A stretch of DNA of 64,000 nucleotides from Bog-756 sp963769905. Its GTDB lineage: Bacteria; Actinomycetota; Acidimicrobiia; Acidimicrobiales; RAAP-2. How positions within the stretch are numbered: the stretch's first letter is position 1; every line of letters begins with the position of its first letter. Location of the stretch: NCBI GenBank assembly GCA_963769905.1, contig CAVYNG010000001.1, forward strand, positions 186,001 through 250,000, given 5' to 3'. Under the pieces are notes generated by a model, which made no database searches, was not told the DNA's origin, and saw only the letters and a program-made list of their open reading frames with translations. Positions 50,887 to 59,770 of this stretch are shown in pieces. The position numbers and the translations under genes are program-made.

Positions 50887-52044
50887 ATGGACCTGAGATA
50901 CAGCGAGGACCAGGAGGCTTTCCGCGCCGAGGCGCAAGCGTGGCTCGCCGCGCATGCCCCCGCGCCCGGGTCGCTCCCCTCCCTCGACACCGCGACCGGC
51001 TTCGAGGCCCACCGGAGGTGGGAGCGGAGCATGGCGGCCGAGCGGTGGTCGGTCGTCTCGTGGCCCGAGGAGTTCGGCGGCCGGGGCGTCGGGCTCTTCG
51101 AGTGGCTCGTGTTCGAGGAGGAGTACTGGCGGGCGCGTGCCCCGAGCCGGGTCAGCCAGAACGGGATCTTCCTGCTCGCGCCCACCCTCTTCGAGTTCGG
51201 CACCGATGAGCAGCAGCGCCGCTTCCTCCCACCGATGGCCTCCGCGGACGAGATCTGGTGCCAGGGGTGGTCGGAGCCCGATGCCGGGAGCGACCTCGCC
51301 GGCATCACCAGCCGCGCCCGGCGCTCCGAGCGAGAGGGCGGATGGTTGCTGAGCGGCCAGAAGACCTGGGCATCACGGGGTGCCTTCGCCGAGTGGTGCT
51401 TCGGGCTCTTCCGCACCGATCCGGACGCGGAGCGCCACCGAGGCCTCACCTACTTCCTCGTCGACCTCTCCTCGCCGGGCGTCACCGTGCGCCCGATACC
51501 CCAGCTCGACGGCGAGACCGGATTCGCCGAGCTCTTCTTCGAGGACGTCTTCGTTCCCGATGCCCTGGTCCTCGGGGGCGTCGACCAGGGGTGGCGAGTC
51601 GCGATGGCGACCGCGGGTTCCGAGCGCGGGTTGTCGCTGCGGAGCCCGGCTCGTTACACCGAGGCAGCCCGGCGCCTGGTCGGTCTCTACGCCGAGCGGC
51701 TGGCCGCGCAGCCCTCGGCTGCCGAGCGAAGCGCCGACGCCGTGGCGCAGGCGTGGATCGACGCCGAGGCCTACCGGCTCCACACGCTGTGGACCGCCAC
51801 CCGGGTACGCGCGGGCGGGACGGTCGGTCCCGAGGCGAGCGCCAACAAGATCCACTGGTCGGAGACGGATCTCGCCATCCACCGCACCGCCCTCGAGCTA
51901 CAGGGCTCGGGCGCCGAAGTGCCGACCGGGAACACCTGGCTCGACGGCTACCTCTTCGCCCTGGCCGGACCGATCTACGCGGGCACCAACGAGATCCAGC
52001 GCAACGTGGTGGCCGAGCGCATGCTCGGGCTACCGCGCGGTTGA
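50887..52044 (+). CDS. Acyl-CoA dehydrogenase, larger subunit of pair 1
   Basis: A 385-residue FAD enzyme. FAD/substrate motifs WCQGWSEPDAGSDLAGITSRA near residue 125, GQKTWASRGAFAEW near 158, and IYAGTNEIQRNVVAERMLGLPRG at the C-terminus. The next gene, 12 bases later, is a second, shorter dehydrogenase, as in the heterotetrameric FadE pairs used in steroid side-chain and ring degradation. The ATG has GGAG 4 bases upstream. An in-frame ATG-like codon at 50839 lies in the operator and is rejected. Confidence 0.92.
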   Translation: MDLRYSEDQEAFRAEAQAWLAAHAPAPGSLPSLDTATGFEAHRRWERSMAAERWSVVSWPEEFGGRGVGLFEWLVFEEEYWRARAPSRVSQNGIFLLAPTLFEFGTDEQQRRFLPPMASADEIWCQGWSEPDAGSDLAGITSRARRSEREGGWLLSGQKTWASRGAFAEWCFGLFRTDPDAERHRGLTYFLVDLSSPGVTVRPIPQLDGETGFAELFFEDVFVPDALVLGGVDQGWRVAMATAGSERGLSLRSPARYTEAARRLVGLYAERLAAQPSAAERSADAVAQAWIDAEAYRLHTLWTATRVRAGGTVGPEASANKIHWSETDLAIHRTALELQGSGAEVPTGNTWLDGYLFALAGPIYAGTNEIQRNVVAERMLGLPRG

Positions 52045-52056
52045 CGGTCGGCCGCC

Positions 52057-53115
52057 GTGCACTTCGCCTTCGACGAGCACCAGGACGAGTTCCGCGACGC
52101 GGTCCGCCGGGTCCTGGTCAAGGAGTGCACGATTGCCGACCTGCGCGAGGGGTACGCGGCGCCCGCCGCGAAGACAGGGCGGTGGGCGACGCTCGCCGGC
52201 CTCGGGGCGGTCGGGCTCTCGGTCCCAGAGGCGAACGGCGGTCTCGGACTCGGACTCGTCGATCTGGTGCCCGTCCTCGAAGAGGCCGGCGCGGTCGCCC
52301 TCCCCGAACCACTGGTCGAGACCTCCGCACTCGCCGCGCCACTGCTCGCCGAGCTCGAAGCCGACCATGCGGACGATGCTCGTCTCGGCTCCTGGCTGCG
52401 CGAGATCGCCGAAGGCTCGCTCACCGCGGCCGTCGGCCCGGCGCCGGGCGGGACCGGTCCGGTGGCGGCCGCCGACGGTGCCGACCTGTTCGTCCTCACC
52501 ACCGAGGGAGCGGACGGTCCCGAGCTCCACGTGGTGGCTGCCGACGCGGTGTCGGTCACCCCGGTGCCCTCGCTCGACCCGACCCGGCGCCTCGGAGTAC
52601 CGGCCTGGAGCCCCGGTCCGGCCACCCGGTTCGCGAGCGGTGCGCGGGCCCGCTCGCTCGTCGAGGCGACGGCCGACCGCGCGGCGGTTGCCACCGCGGC
52701 CGTCTTGCTCGGGTTGAGCGAGCGGATGATCGCCCTCGGTGCGGCCTACGCGCAGGAGCGAAGTCAGTTCGGACGTGCGATCGGGACCTTCCAGGCGGTG
52801 AAGCACCTTCTCGCCGGCGCGCAGGTGCAGCTCGAGTTCGCTCGGCCGCTGGTCTATGCCGCCGCCTGGGCGCTCGAGGCGGGAACACCCGAGGGGTCGC
52901 GGTCGGCATCGGCCGCCAAGGCCGGAGCGTCCGACGCGGCCACCGAGGCGGCTCGCGTGGCGCTGCAGGTCCACGGCGCGATCGGTTACACCTGGGAGTG
53001 CGACCTCCACCTGTTCATGAAGCGAGCCTGGGCGCTCGCCGAGGCGTGGGGATCGGCAGCCGACCACCGGCGCAGGGTGCTCGCCTCACTGGTCGGGGAG
53101 CTCGGCGAGCACTGA
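52057..53115 (+). CDS. Acyl-CoA dehydrogenase, smaller subunit of pair 1
   Basis: A 352-residue protein: HFAFDEHQDEFRDAVRRVLVKECT at the start, LGAVGLSVPEANGGLGLGLVDLVPVLEEAG near residue 48, YAQERSQFGRAIGTFQAVKHLLAGAQVQLE near 230 and VHGAIGYTWECDLHLFMKRAW near 305. The middle domain is degenerate (no WCQG...AGSD motif), as in the partner subunits of heteromeric FadE enzymes. GTG start. Co-transcribed with the gene 12 bases upstream. Confidence 0.9.
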   Translation: MHFAFDEHQDEFRDAVRRVLVKECTIADLREGYAAPAAKTGRWATLAGLGAVGLSVPEANGGLGLGLVDLVPVLEEAGAVALPEPLVETSALAAPLLAELEADHADDARLGSWLREIAEGSLTAAVGPAPGGTGPVAAADGADLFVLTTEGADGPELHVVAADAVSVTPVPSLDPTRRLGVPAWSPGPATRFASGARARSLVEATADRAAVATAAVLLGLSERMIALGAAYAQERSQFGRAIGTFQAVKHLLAGAQVQLEFARPLVYAAAWALEAGTPEGSRSASAAKAGASDAATEAARVALQVHGAIGYTWECDLHLFMKRAWALAEAWGSAADHRRRVLASLVGELGEH

Positions 53116-53162
53116 GCGACGCCGATGACAACCCGGCACGCCTCGCGTTCTCGCAGTCAGGG

Positions 53163-54698
53163 TCAGGGGATCGCGTAGGCGTAGATGGGCATCCCGTTGT
53201 AGACGGCGGAATGCGAGGGCAGATAGGGGCCGTTGATGATCACCGCGAGCGAACCGACCGGCGCGGGACCGGCGTCACCTTCGACCGTCACGATGGCGCC
53301 GTCCGGCCACGTCTGCACCACGATGCCCACGTGCAGCGAGCTGGCGGTCGACCACGGGCCCGTCCCGTAGAGCACCGCGTCGCCCGGTGCGGGGGCGGCC
53401 CACGGCGGGAGCACTCCGGTGTTGGCCGCCGCCCAGTCGTAGATGTTGCCGGTGAACGGATAGGACGGGATCGGCACGCCGGCCTGCTCCCACACCCAGG
53501 TCGCGAACAGCGAGCACCACTCTTCGCACGGCCCGTACGGGTTGCAGAAGTAGCCCCGCACCGGGTCGCTCGCCACCTGGCTGTTGGCGACCGACACGAT
53601 CGCGTTCGGGAGGCTCGCAGGTGCGCCCGGCAGGTCGGAGAAGCCGTAGGACCAGCCGTCAGGTTCGAGCAGCCAGTAGCCCTGACCGCCCGGTGCCAGC
53701 GCGATCCCGGCCACGGGGGGCACGTCGCCGGGATTCCCTCCGAACCCGGCGCCGAGCGATCCATAGAACGAGATGCTGCCGAACCCGAAGATGCCGCCGT
53801 CGGTCGCGACCATCAGGTACCCGTCGTCGCCGGGGGACGCGACCATGCCGTCGACCGGGTCGTTGAGCGGACGGCCGCCCATCGAACCGAAGAACGGTGC
53901 GTCACCGAACGCGAAGATCCCGCCGTCGGACGCGACGAGCCAGTAGCCCCCGCCGTCGGCCCTCGCCGCCATTCCGGTGACCGGCGCGTTCAAAGGTGTG
54001 CCACCCATCGATCCGTCGAAGCGCGCGTCACCGAACGCGAAGATCCCCCCGTCGGACGCGACGAGCCAATAGCCGCGGCCATCGGGCGTCGAGGCCATTC
54101 CGACGATCGGCTGGTTCAACGGGGTACCGCCCATCGAGCCGTAGAAGCGTGCGTCACCGAGCGCGAAGACACCCCCGTCGAGCGCGGCGAGCCAGTAGCC
54201 CTTGCCGTCGGGAGTCGCCGCCATTCCGACGATCGGGCCCTGCAGGTGGAGCGGGCCGAGTGAGCCGAAGAAGGCCGCGTTGCCCTCTGCGAAGACACCG
54301 CCATCGGCACTTGCCAGCCAGTAGCCCTGCTGGTCGGGGGTCGACGCGGGATTGGTGGCCATCGACACCATCACCGATCCGACTGTGGTGTGCAGCCCGT
54401 TGATCGGCTGCGCGTCGCCGAAACCGATCACCCCTCCGCCCTGGTACACCCGCGGACCGACCGCGGCATGCGGTCCGGGTGCCGCGCTCGCCGCGCTCGG
54501 CACCGCAATCGCTGCGAGCAGCGCGACGACGAGTGAGAACATGACCTTCGCCGGGTGCCGGATGCGGGCAACGGCCGGGGGGCGCGGGCGACCGACGGTC
54601 GAGGCCGATGGGTGAGAGGAGTCGATGCAGCTGTCGGCGATGTGCACCGTCACTGCGATGGAACGAGGTTGGTTCCGCCCTGCCGCACGGCGCACCAT
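53163..54698 (-). CDS. Secreted GYWLV-repeat protein with CHAP amidohydrolase domain
   Basis: A 511-residue exported protein. A signal peptide (VMFSLVVALLAAIAVPSAASAA) ends near residue 73; the first 45 residues are unusual and the real start may be an in-frame GTG near 54650. Residues about 80-370 are six or seven repeats of GYWLVASDGGIFAFGDA type, as in the giant surface protein. The last 130 residues are a CHAP/NlpC-like domain with Cys near 394 (EEWCSLFATWVW) and His near 456 (HVGIVVQTW), expected to cut peptidoglycan peptides. It probably remodels the cell wall. Confidence 0.85.
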   Translation of the reverse strand: MVRRAAGRNQPRSIAVTVHIADSCIDSSHPSASTVGRPRPPAVARIRHPAKVMFSLVVALLAAIAVPSAASAAPGPHAAVGPRVYQGGGVIGFGDAQPINGLHTTVGSVMVSMATNPASTPDQQGYWLASADGGVFAEGNAAFFGSLGPLHLQGPIVGMAATPDGKGYWLAALDGGVFALGDARFYGSMGGTPLNQPIVGMASTPDGRGYWLVASDGGIFAFGDARFDGSMGGTPLNAPVTGMAARADGGGYWLVASDGGIFAFGDAPFFGSMGGRPLNDPVDGMVASPGDDGYLMVATDGGIFGFGSISFYGSLGAGFGGNPGDVPPVAGIALAPGGQGYWLLEPDGWSYGFSDLPGAPASLPNAIVSVANSQVASDPVRGYFCNPYGPCEEWCSLFATWVWEQAGVPIPSYPFTGNIYDWAAANTGVLPPWAAPAPGDAVLYGTGPWSTASSLHVGIVVQTWPDGAIVTVEGDAGPAPVGSLAVIINGPYLPSHSAVYNGMPIYAYAIP

Positions 54699-55100
54699 GC
54701 TATGCAGCCGACGAGGCGGCGCAAGAGTCTTTTCGCGCGCACCGTGCCCGGTCGGGTATGCGGATCGGGCCGGCGGGGTTGGCGGTCCGTGCTCGTGACG
54801 ACCTCAGTGAGCCGACCGCGCCACCGGGATGCACCGTGACCGGCATCGGACGCGGGCGCCTTCCAGGCCGCGAGCACCTGACCGAAGAACGGTGGGGGAC
54901 GTCGACCGGCAGCGACGCGACGCCGCCCCTTCAGGACCGCGGCGGACCTGCCGAAACCATGGGTGAAGGGCCCTCGAAAAAGGCCCGGTTGCCAGGTGCC
55001 AAAGTGCATTTTGGGTGGTACAGTGGTTATTCAACCACGCAGAGTGACCACAAATGAGGTCGGGTCGGACGGAGGGGCCGCAGATGGAGCGTCGCGTGCG
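54699..55100. other. Intergenic region between CHAP and SGNH genes
   Basis: 402 bases without a supported gene. It holds the promoter for the SGNH hydrolase gene at 54996-55024 and a small hairpin GGGCC/GGCCC around 54969-54987. I see no clear promoter for the CHAP gene. Confidence 0.4.
54996..55024 (+). promoter_or_regulatory. Promoter before the SGNH hydrolase gene
   Basis: GTGCCA (54996-55001) and TACAGT (55019-55024) with a 17-bp spacer. The -35 hexamer is the same as that before the giant surface gene at 36082-36087. The ATG I use is at 55101; an in-frame GTG at 55044 could give 19 more residues. Confidence 0.5.
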
Positions 55101-56288
55101 ATGAGCCTTAGACCGGAACAGCCGGAGCCGTTCATCCGTGGGGCGCCCTACCCGGCGAGTGCCGAGGCGCCCTACCCCCGAGCCAACCCGACCGACACCG
55201 CTCGGCTCCCGGCCGACATCTGGCACGCGGCGACCCTTCCGGCGGGGGTGCGGATCGAGCTGGTCGGCGACGCGCACGCCGTGGACGTCGCCTACCGCAC
55301 CACCACCGGCAATCTCGGGTACCGGGGCGACGGTGCGGGGATCGTGTTCTCGGTCTGGCGCGCGGGCCGCAAGGTGTCCGAAGAGGAGGCAGCGCTCGGG
55401 GACGGCCTGATCCGCCTCGCGCTCGGATCGTCCTCGGCGGAGACGCCGGCGGTCATCTACCTCCCCGAGGGCATGCGCCCGGTCGTGCTCTCCCTCACCG
55501 CAGTAAAGGGCGAGATTGCGCCGGCTCCCGAGCTCCCCCGTTGGATCGCCTACGGCGACTCGACGACGCAGGGCTGGATCGCCTCGGGCCCCTCACAGGG
55601 ATGGGCCGCGATCGCCGCCCGCAAGACCGGTCTCGACCTCGTCAACCTCGGCTATGCGGGCGCGGGCCGCGGCGAGGTCGTCTCGGCCGAGCACATCGCC
55701 GGCATGAGCGCGGACATCATCACCATCGCCTACGGCTCGAGCTGCTGGACGCGGATCCCGCACAGCACCGGGATGATCGAGGAGGGCCTCCGCGCCTTCC
55801 TCGATGTCGTCCGGCTGGATCATCCGACGACACCCATCGTGGTGGTGAGCCCGGTGCTGCGACCCGACGCCGAGGACACCACCAACAAGCTCGGCGCATC
55901 GCTCGCCGACATCCGGCATGCGATCGAATCGGTCACACGTGAGCGGATCGTGGCCGGCGACGCGACACTCTCGCTCGTGGCTGGCGCAGGGGTCATCAAC
56001 GCCGAGCACCTCGCGGACGGCATCCACCCCGGGGACGAGGGACACAAACGCATCGCGGCAGCTCTCGGCAAGGCCCTCACCACCGCGATACGCAATCGCG
56101 ACGAAGCGGGAGTCTCCGACATGCTGAGCGAGACTCTCCCCAACCTCGGGATGACCGTCATCGCGGGGGGTCGCGCGGAGACCGCCGAGGCCGAGGAGGC
56201 CGAGGGCGACCACGCGATCGAGGAAGAAGCCGAGGCGGTCGCCACCGACGAGGAATCGGAGCTCACCGCGGAGGCCTCGCTCTCCTGA
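55101..56288 (+). CDS. SGNH/GDSL-like hydrolase with acidic tail
   Basis: A 395-residue protein. Residues 1-140 form an all-beta N-terminal domain (WHAATLPAGVRIELVGDAHAVDVAYRT) as in bidomain GDSL esterases. The catalytic Ser154 is in YGDSTTQG, the oxyanion Gly in LGYAGAGRGE near 190, and Asp/His in LADGIHPGDEGH near 312. Block III normally has Asn; here the strand reads IAYGSSCW. Residues 360-395 are Glu/Ala rich and probably disordered. No signal peptide is visible. It should hydrolyse esters or acetyl groups in the cytoplasm. Confidence 0.82.
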   Translation: MSLRPEQPEPFIRGAPYPASAEAPYPRANPTDTARLPADIWHAATLPAGVRIELVGDAHAVDVAYRTTTGNLGYRGDGAGIVFSVWRAGRKVSEEEAALGDGLIRLALGSSSAETPAVIYLPEGMRPVVLSLTAVKGEIAPAPELPRWIAYGDSTTQGWIASGPSQGWAAIAARKTGLDLVNLGYAGAGRGEVVSAEHIAGMSADIITIAYGSSCWTRIPHSTGMIEEGLRAFLDVVRLDHPTTPIVVVSPVLRPDAEDTTNKLGASLADIRHAIESVTRERIVAGDATLSLVAGAGVINAEHLADGIHPGDEGHKRIAAALGKALTTAIRNRDEAGVSDMLSETLPNLGMTVIAGGRAETAEAEEAEGDHAIEEEAEAVATDEESELTAEASLS

Positions 56289-56407
56289 TCCGACGAGTCG
56301 CTGCTGCGGCTCGACCACTGGTGCCGGCACCGGCGCGCTGACCTACTCTTCGCGTGACCTGCGACCCGACCGGCGGCCGTAGGGACCGATCCGAGAGGCT
56401 GAGCGCG

Positions 56408-57217
56408 ATGGACTCCACCACCCTCGTCGAGGCGTTCCGCGTCGACGGCAAGGTCGCCGTCGTCACCGGCGCCGGCAGCGGGATCGGTCGTGGCACCGCC
56501 CTGGCGCTTGCCGGCGCGGGCGCCAGGGTCGTCTGCGCCGACATCCACGCCGACACGGCGGCCGAGACCGCGGAGCGCGTGCGCGTCGCGGGCGGTCAGG
56601 GCGAGGGTGTCGCGCTCGACGTGTCGGTGAAGGCCGAGGTCGACGAGCTGGCCGACCGGGTCGCCGCGGACTACGGCGGCATCGACGTCTGGTGCAACAT
56701 CGCCGGCATCATGGTCGAGGGACCGTTCCTCGAGGCCGGCGAGGAGGAGCTCGACCGCATCCTCGCGGTCAACCTGAAGGGTGTGTTCTTCGGGTGCCAG
56801 GCCGCAGGCCGGGTGATGGTCGGCCAGGACCGAGGCGGCAGCATCGTGAATGCGTCCTCCGCGGCCGCCGACACCCCGAGCCCCAACATCGCCTGCTACG
56901 CGATCTGCAAGTCCGGTGTGGTGCAGATGACGAAGTCGCTGGCGGTCGAGATCGGTAAGAAGCGCGTGCGGGTCAACGCGGTCGCGCCGGGTTTCGTGCT
57001 CACCGGCATGACCAGCCGCTACTTCGTCCGCTCCGACGGCACGCTCGACGACGAGATGAAGGAGGCGGTGGTCGCACCGATGCGCAAGTTCACCCCGCTC
57101 CGCGCCATCGGAGAGGTGGAGGACATGGCCGCGGCCGTCCTCTACCTCGCGTCGGACGCCTCGCGGTTCATGACCGGCCAGGTGCTCCGGCCGAACGGCG
57201 GCGTGGCGATGGTGTGA
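56408..57217 (+). CDS. Short-chain dehydrogenase/reductase
   Basis: A 269-residue SDR: TGAGSGIGRGTALALAGAGARVVCADIH near residue 20, NIAGIM near 98, VNASSAAADTP (catalytic Ser) near 150 and CYAICKSGVVQMTKSLAVEIGKKRVRVNAVAPGFVLTGM near 165. ATG at 56408 preceded by GAGAGGCTGAGC. The acidic Asp in CADIH predicts NAD preference. It is 52 bases before the amidohydrolase gene but that gene has its own promoter. Confidence 0.9.
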   Translation: MDSTTLVEAFRVDGKVAVVTGAGSGIGRGTALALAGAGARVVCADIHADTAAETAERVRVAGGQGEGVALDVSVKAEVDELADRVAADYGGIDVWCNIAGIMVEGPFLEAGEEELDRILAVNLKGVFFGCQAAGRVMVGQDRGGSIVNASSAAADTPSPNIACYAICKSGVVQMTKSLAVEIGKKRVRVNAVAPGFVLTGMTSRYFVRSDGTLDDEMKEAVVAPMRKFTPLRAIGEVEDMAAAVLYLASDASRFMTGQVLRPNGGVAMV

Positions 57218-57233
57218 AAGCCGGTTCCGCCAC

Positions 57234-57263
57234 CTGACACTCCGTCAGAACCAGGATTACACT
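57234..57263 (+). promoter_or_regulatory. Promoter with CTGAC-N5-GTCAG dyad (site 3 of 3)
   Basis: CTGACA (57234-57239) and TACACT (57258-57263) with an 18-bp spacer. The perfect dyad CTGAC (57234-57238) / GTCAG (57244-57248) around ACTCC covers the -35. Six bases after the -10 comes the ATG at 57270, so the message is predicted leaderless and repressible. Confidence 0.65.
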
Positions 57264-57269
57264 CGGCGC

Positions 57270-58469
57270 ATGGCCGACCTTCCGATGATCATCTCCGTCG
57301 ACGACCACGTGGTCGAGCCGCCGAACGTCTGGGCCGACCGCCTGCCGAAGAAGTACCAGGACGTCGGTCCCCGGGTGGTCCGCGCACCCATGGGCGAGAT
57401 CACCTTCGTCGGTGGCCAGCTCACGGTGAAGCCGGGTTCGGAGGGCTTCCCCACCGACTGGTGGTACTACGAGGACCTGAAGCGCCCGCTCCTCCGGGTC
57501 GATTCGGCGGTCGGGGTGCCCCGCGACGAGGTCACCATGCGCGGGATCACCTACGAGGACATGCGGCCCGGCTCCTACCAGGTCGCGACTCGCCTCGACG
57601 ACATGGACCTCAACCATCTCGAGGCGTCGATCTGCTTCCCGACCTTCCCCCGCTTCTGCGGACAGACCTTCACCGAGGCCAAGGACAAAGAGCTCGGGCT
57701 GCTCTGCGTCAAGGCCTACAACGACTGGATGGTCGAGGAGTGGTGCGGCCCCGAGGCGAAGGGACGGCTCATCCCGCTGGTGATCGTCCCGCTCTGGGAC
57801 GCCGAGCTCGCGGCCGACGAGGTGCGCCGCAACGCGGCGAGGGGCGTGCGCGCGGTGTGCTTCAGCGAGATCCCGCCGTTCCTCGGGCTGCCTTCGGTTC
57901 ACGATCCCGACCATTACTGGGATCCCTTCTTCCGCGCCTGCGCAGAGACCGGCACCGTGGTCAACATGCACATCGGTTCGTCCTCGAAGATGCCCTCGAC
58001 CTCCGCGGATGCGCCGCCGGCGGTGGGCTCCACCCTCACTCACACCAATGCGACCTTCTCGATGGTCGACTACATGTTCTCCGGCGTCCTGGTGCGCTTC
58101 CCCGACTTGAGGCTCGCCTATGCCGAGGGGCAGATCGGCTGGATCCCCTACATCCTCGAGCGCGCCGACGTGGTCTGGGAGCAGAACCGCGGGTGGGGCG
58201 GCGTGGCCGACATCGTGCCGGAACCGCCTTCGACCTACTTCCACCGCCAGATCTACGGCTGCTTCTTCGACGACGCGCACGGACTCCGCTCGGTGGAGGA
58301 GATCGGCGTTGACAACATCACCTACGAGTCGGACTACCCCCACTCGGACTCGACCTGGCCGCACACCGCCGAGATCGCCGAGAAGCAGATGAAGGACCTC
58401 TCCGACGAGGAGCGGTACAAGATCCTCCGCGGCAACGCCATCGCGCTCTACGGCCTCGACTTGACGTGA
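57270..58469 (+). CDS. Amidohydrolase family (PF04909) protein
   Basis: A 399-residue metal-dependent hydrolase/decarboxylase: ISVDDHVVEPPNVWADRLPKKYQD at the start (D-D-H in place of HxH, as in this branch), SICFPTFPRFCGQ near residue 115, DHYWDPFFRACAETGTVVNMHIGSSS near 215, YAEGQIGWIPYILERADVVWE near 290 and ESDYPHSDSTWPH near 350. Such enzymes occur with acyl-CoA dehydrogenases in actinobacterial catabolic clusters. It heads the gene string up to 62005, all under the third dyad. Confidence 0.9.
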   Translation: MADLPMIISVDDHVVEPPNVWADRLPKKYQDVGPRVVRAPMGEITFVGGQLTVKPGSEGFPTDWWYYEDLKRPLLRVDSAVGVPRDEVTMRGITYEDMRPGSYQVATRLDDMDLNHLEASICFPTFPRFCGQTFTEAKDKELGLLCVKAYNDWMVEEWCGPEAKGRLIPLVIVPLWDAELAADEVRRNAARGVRAVCFSEIPPFLGLPSVHDPDHYWDPFFRACAETGTVVNMHIGSSSKMPSTSADAPPAVGSTLTHTNATFSMVDYMFSGVLVRFPDLRLAYAEGQIGWIPYILERADVVWEQNRGWGGVADIVPEPPSTYFHRQIYGCFFDDAHGLRSVEEIGVDNITYESDYPHSDSTWPHTAEIAEKQMKDLSDEERYKILRGNAIALYGLDLT

Positions 58470-58491
58470 CGCCGGCCGCGTAAGTCGCGCG

Positions 58492-59718
58492 ATGGATCTG
58501 CGGTACACCGACGCCGAGGAGGCGTTCCGCCGGGAGCTGCGCGCCTGGCTCGAGGCCACGGTCCCCGCACTGCCCGAGAGACCCGACCCGGACGACTGGC
58601 CTGGCAGGCGCCGCTACGACACCCACTGGCAGCGCCTCCTCTTCGACGCCGGGTACGCGGGCGTGGACTGGCCGGTCGAGGGAGGCGGACGCGGCGCCTC
58701 GCCGGTCGAGGAGCTCATCTTCAAGGAGGAGCTCGAGCGCGCCCATGCCCCCTACGTCGGGGTCAACTTCGTCGGTCTGCTCCATGCGGGGCCGACCGTC
58801 ATCGCCGAGGGCACTCCCGAGCAGCGCCGGCGGTACCTCCCGCCGATCCTGCGCGGAGACGAGGTCTGGTGCCAGGGCTTCTCCGAGCCGAACGCCGGCA
58901 GCGACCTCGCGTCGCTGCGCACACGTGCGGTCCGCGACGGCGACTACTACGTGGTGACCGGTTCGAAGATCTGGACGTCACACGCCGAGGTCGCCGACAA
59001 TTGCGAATTGCTGGTCCGCACCGGCAGCGAGGACAGCCGCCACCGCGGCATCACCTGGCTCGTCCTCCCCCTGGACACACCGGGGGTCGACATCCGACCC
59101 CTACGGACCATCGCCGGCTCGACGGAGTTCGCCGAGCTCTTCCTCGACGAGGTGCGGGTGCCCGTCGAGAACCGCGTCGGCGCCGAGGACGACGGCTGGC
59201 GGGTCACCATGGTCACGTTGAGCTTCGAGCGCGGCACCGCCTTCGTCGGCGACCTGCTCGAGGCCGTCGAGCTGCTGTCGAGCTCGGTCGCCCTCGCCCG
59301 CCGGACCGGTGCGTGGTCCGACTCCGGGGTGCGCCGGCGGGCCGGGCATCTGAGGGCCGAGCTCGACGCGCTCTCTGCGCTCACCAAGCGCAACGTCTCC
59401 CAGGCGGCGCGCACCGGCATCCCGGGGGCTGGCGGGACGTTCTTCAAGCTCGCCTACACCGAGACGCGCAACCGGCTCGGCGACTTCTCGCTCGATCTCC
59501 TCGGGCGCGCCGCGCTCGCCGCGGACGACCTCTCCGGCACCGACGGGCTCGGCACGGTGCCGTCCGAGACGATGGTCGAGGACTGGCTGCGCGGCATCTC
59601 GCTCACCATTGCGGCCGGCACCTCCCAGATCCAGCGCAACATCGTCGGCGAGCGGATCCTCGGGCTGCCGAAGGAGCCGTCGGCTGCGGCGACCCCAGCG
59701 TCGAGGCCCGCCACGTGA
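58492..59718 (+). CDS. Acyl-CoA dehydrogenase, larger subunit of pair 2
   Basis: A 408-residue FAD enzyme: VWCQGFSEPNAGSDLASLRTRA near residue 125, GSKIWTSHAEVADN near 158, TLSFERGTAFVGDLLEAVELLS near 240 and SQIQRNIVGERILGLPKEPS near 378. The long N-terminal helix (DLRYTDAEEAFRRELRAWLEATVP) matches pair 1. The gene ends 52 bases before its likely partner. It starts 22 bases after the amidohydrolase. Confidence 0.92.
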   Translation: MDLRYTDAEEAFRRELRAWLEATVPALPERPDPDDWPGRRRYDTHWQRLLFDAGYAGVDWPVEGGGRGASPVEELIFKEELERAHAPYVGVNFVGLLHAGPTVIAEGTPEQRRRYLPPILRGDEVWCQGFSEPNAGSDLASLRTRAVRDGDYYVVTGSKIWTSHAEVADNCELLVRTGSEDSRHRGITWLVLPLDTPGVDIRPLRTIAGSTEFAELFLDEVRVPVENRVGAEDDGWRVTMVTLSFERGTAFVGDLLEAVELLSSSVALARRTGAWSDSGVRRRAGHLRAELDALSALTKRNVSQAARTGIPGAGGTFFKLAYTETRNRLGDFSLDLLGRAALAADDLSGTDGLGTVPSETMVEDWLRGISLTIAAGTSQIQRNIVGERILGLPKEPSAAATPASRPAT

Positions 59719-59770
59719 CCCGAATGCGCTGCGCAGCAACGACAGAGGTGACCGAGAGGGACGACCGGGC

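Noticed and set aside
51258..54263. A 1001-codon plus-strand open frame
   Set aside because: It overlaps two dehydrogenase genes in another frame and the CHAP gene antisense; its Arg/Pro-rich content is typical of high-GC shadow frames.
54969..54987. GGGCC/GGCCC hairpin as a terminator
   Set aside because: The stem is only 5 bp with a loose loop and no gene on the plus strand ends just before it.
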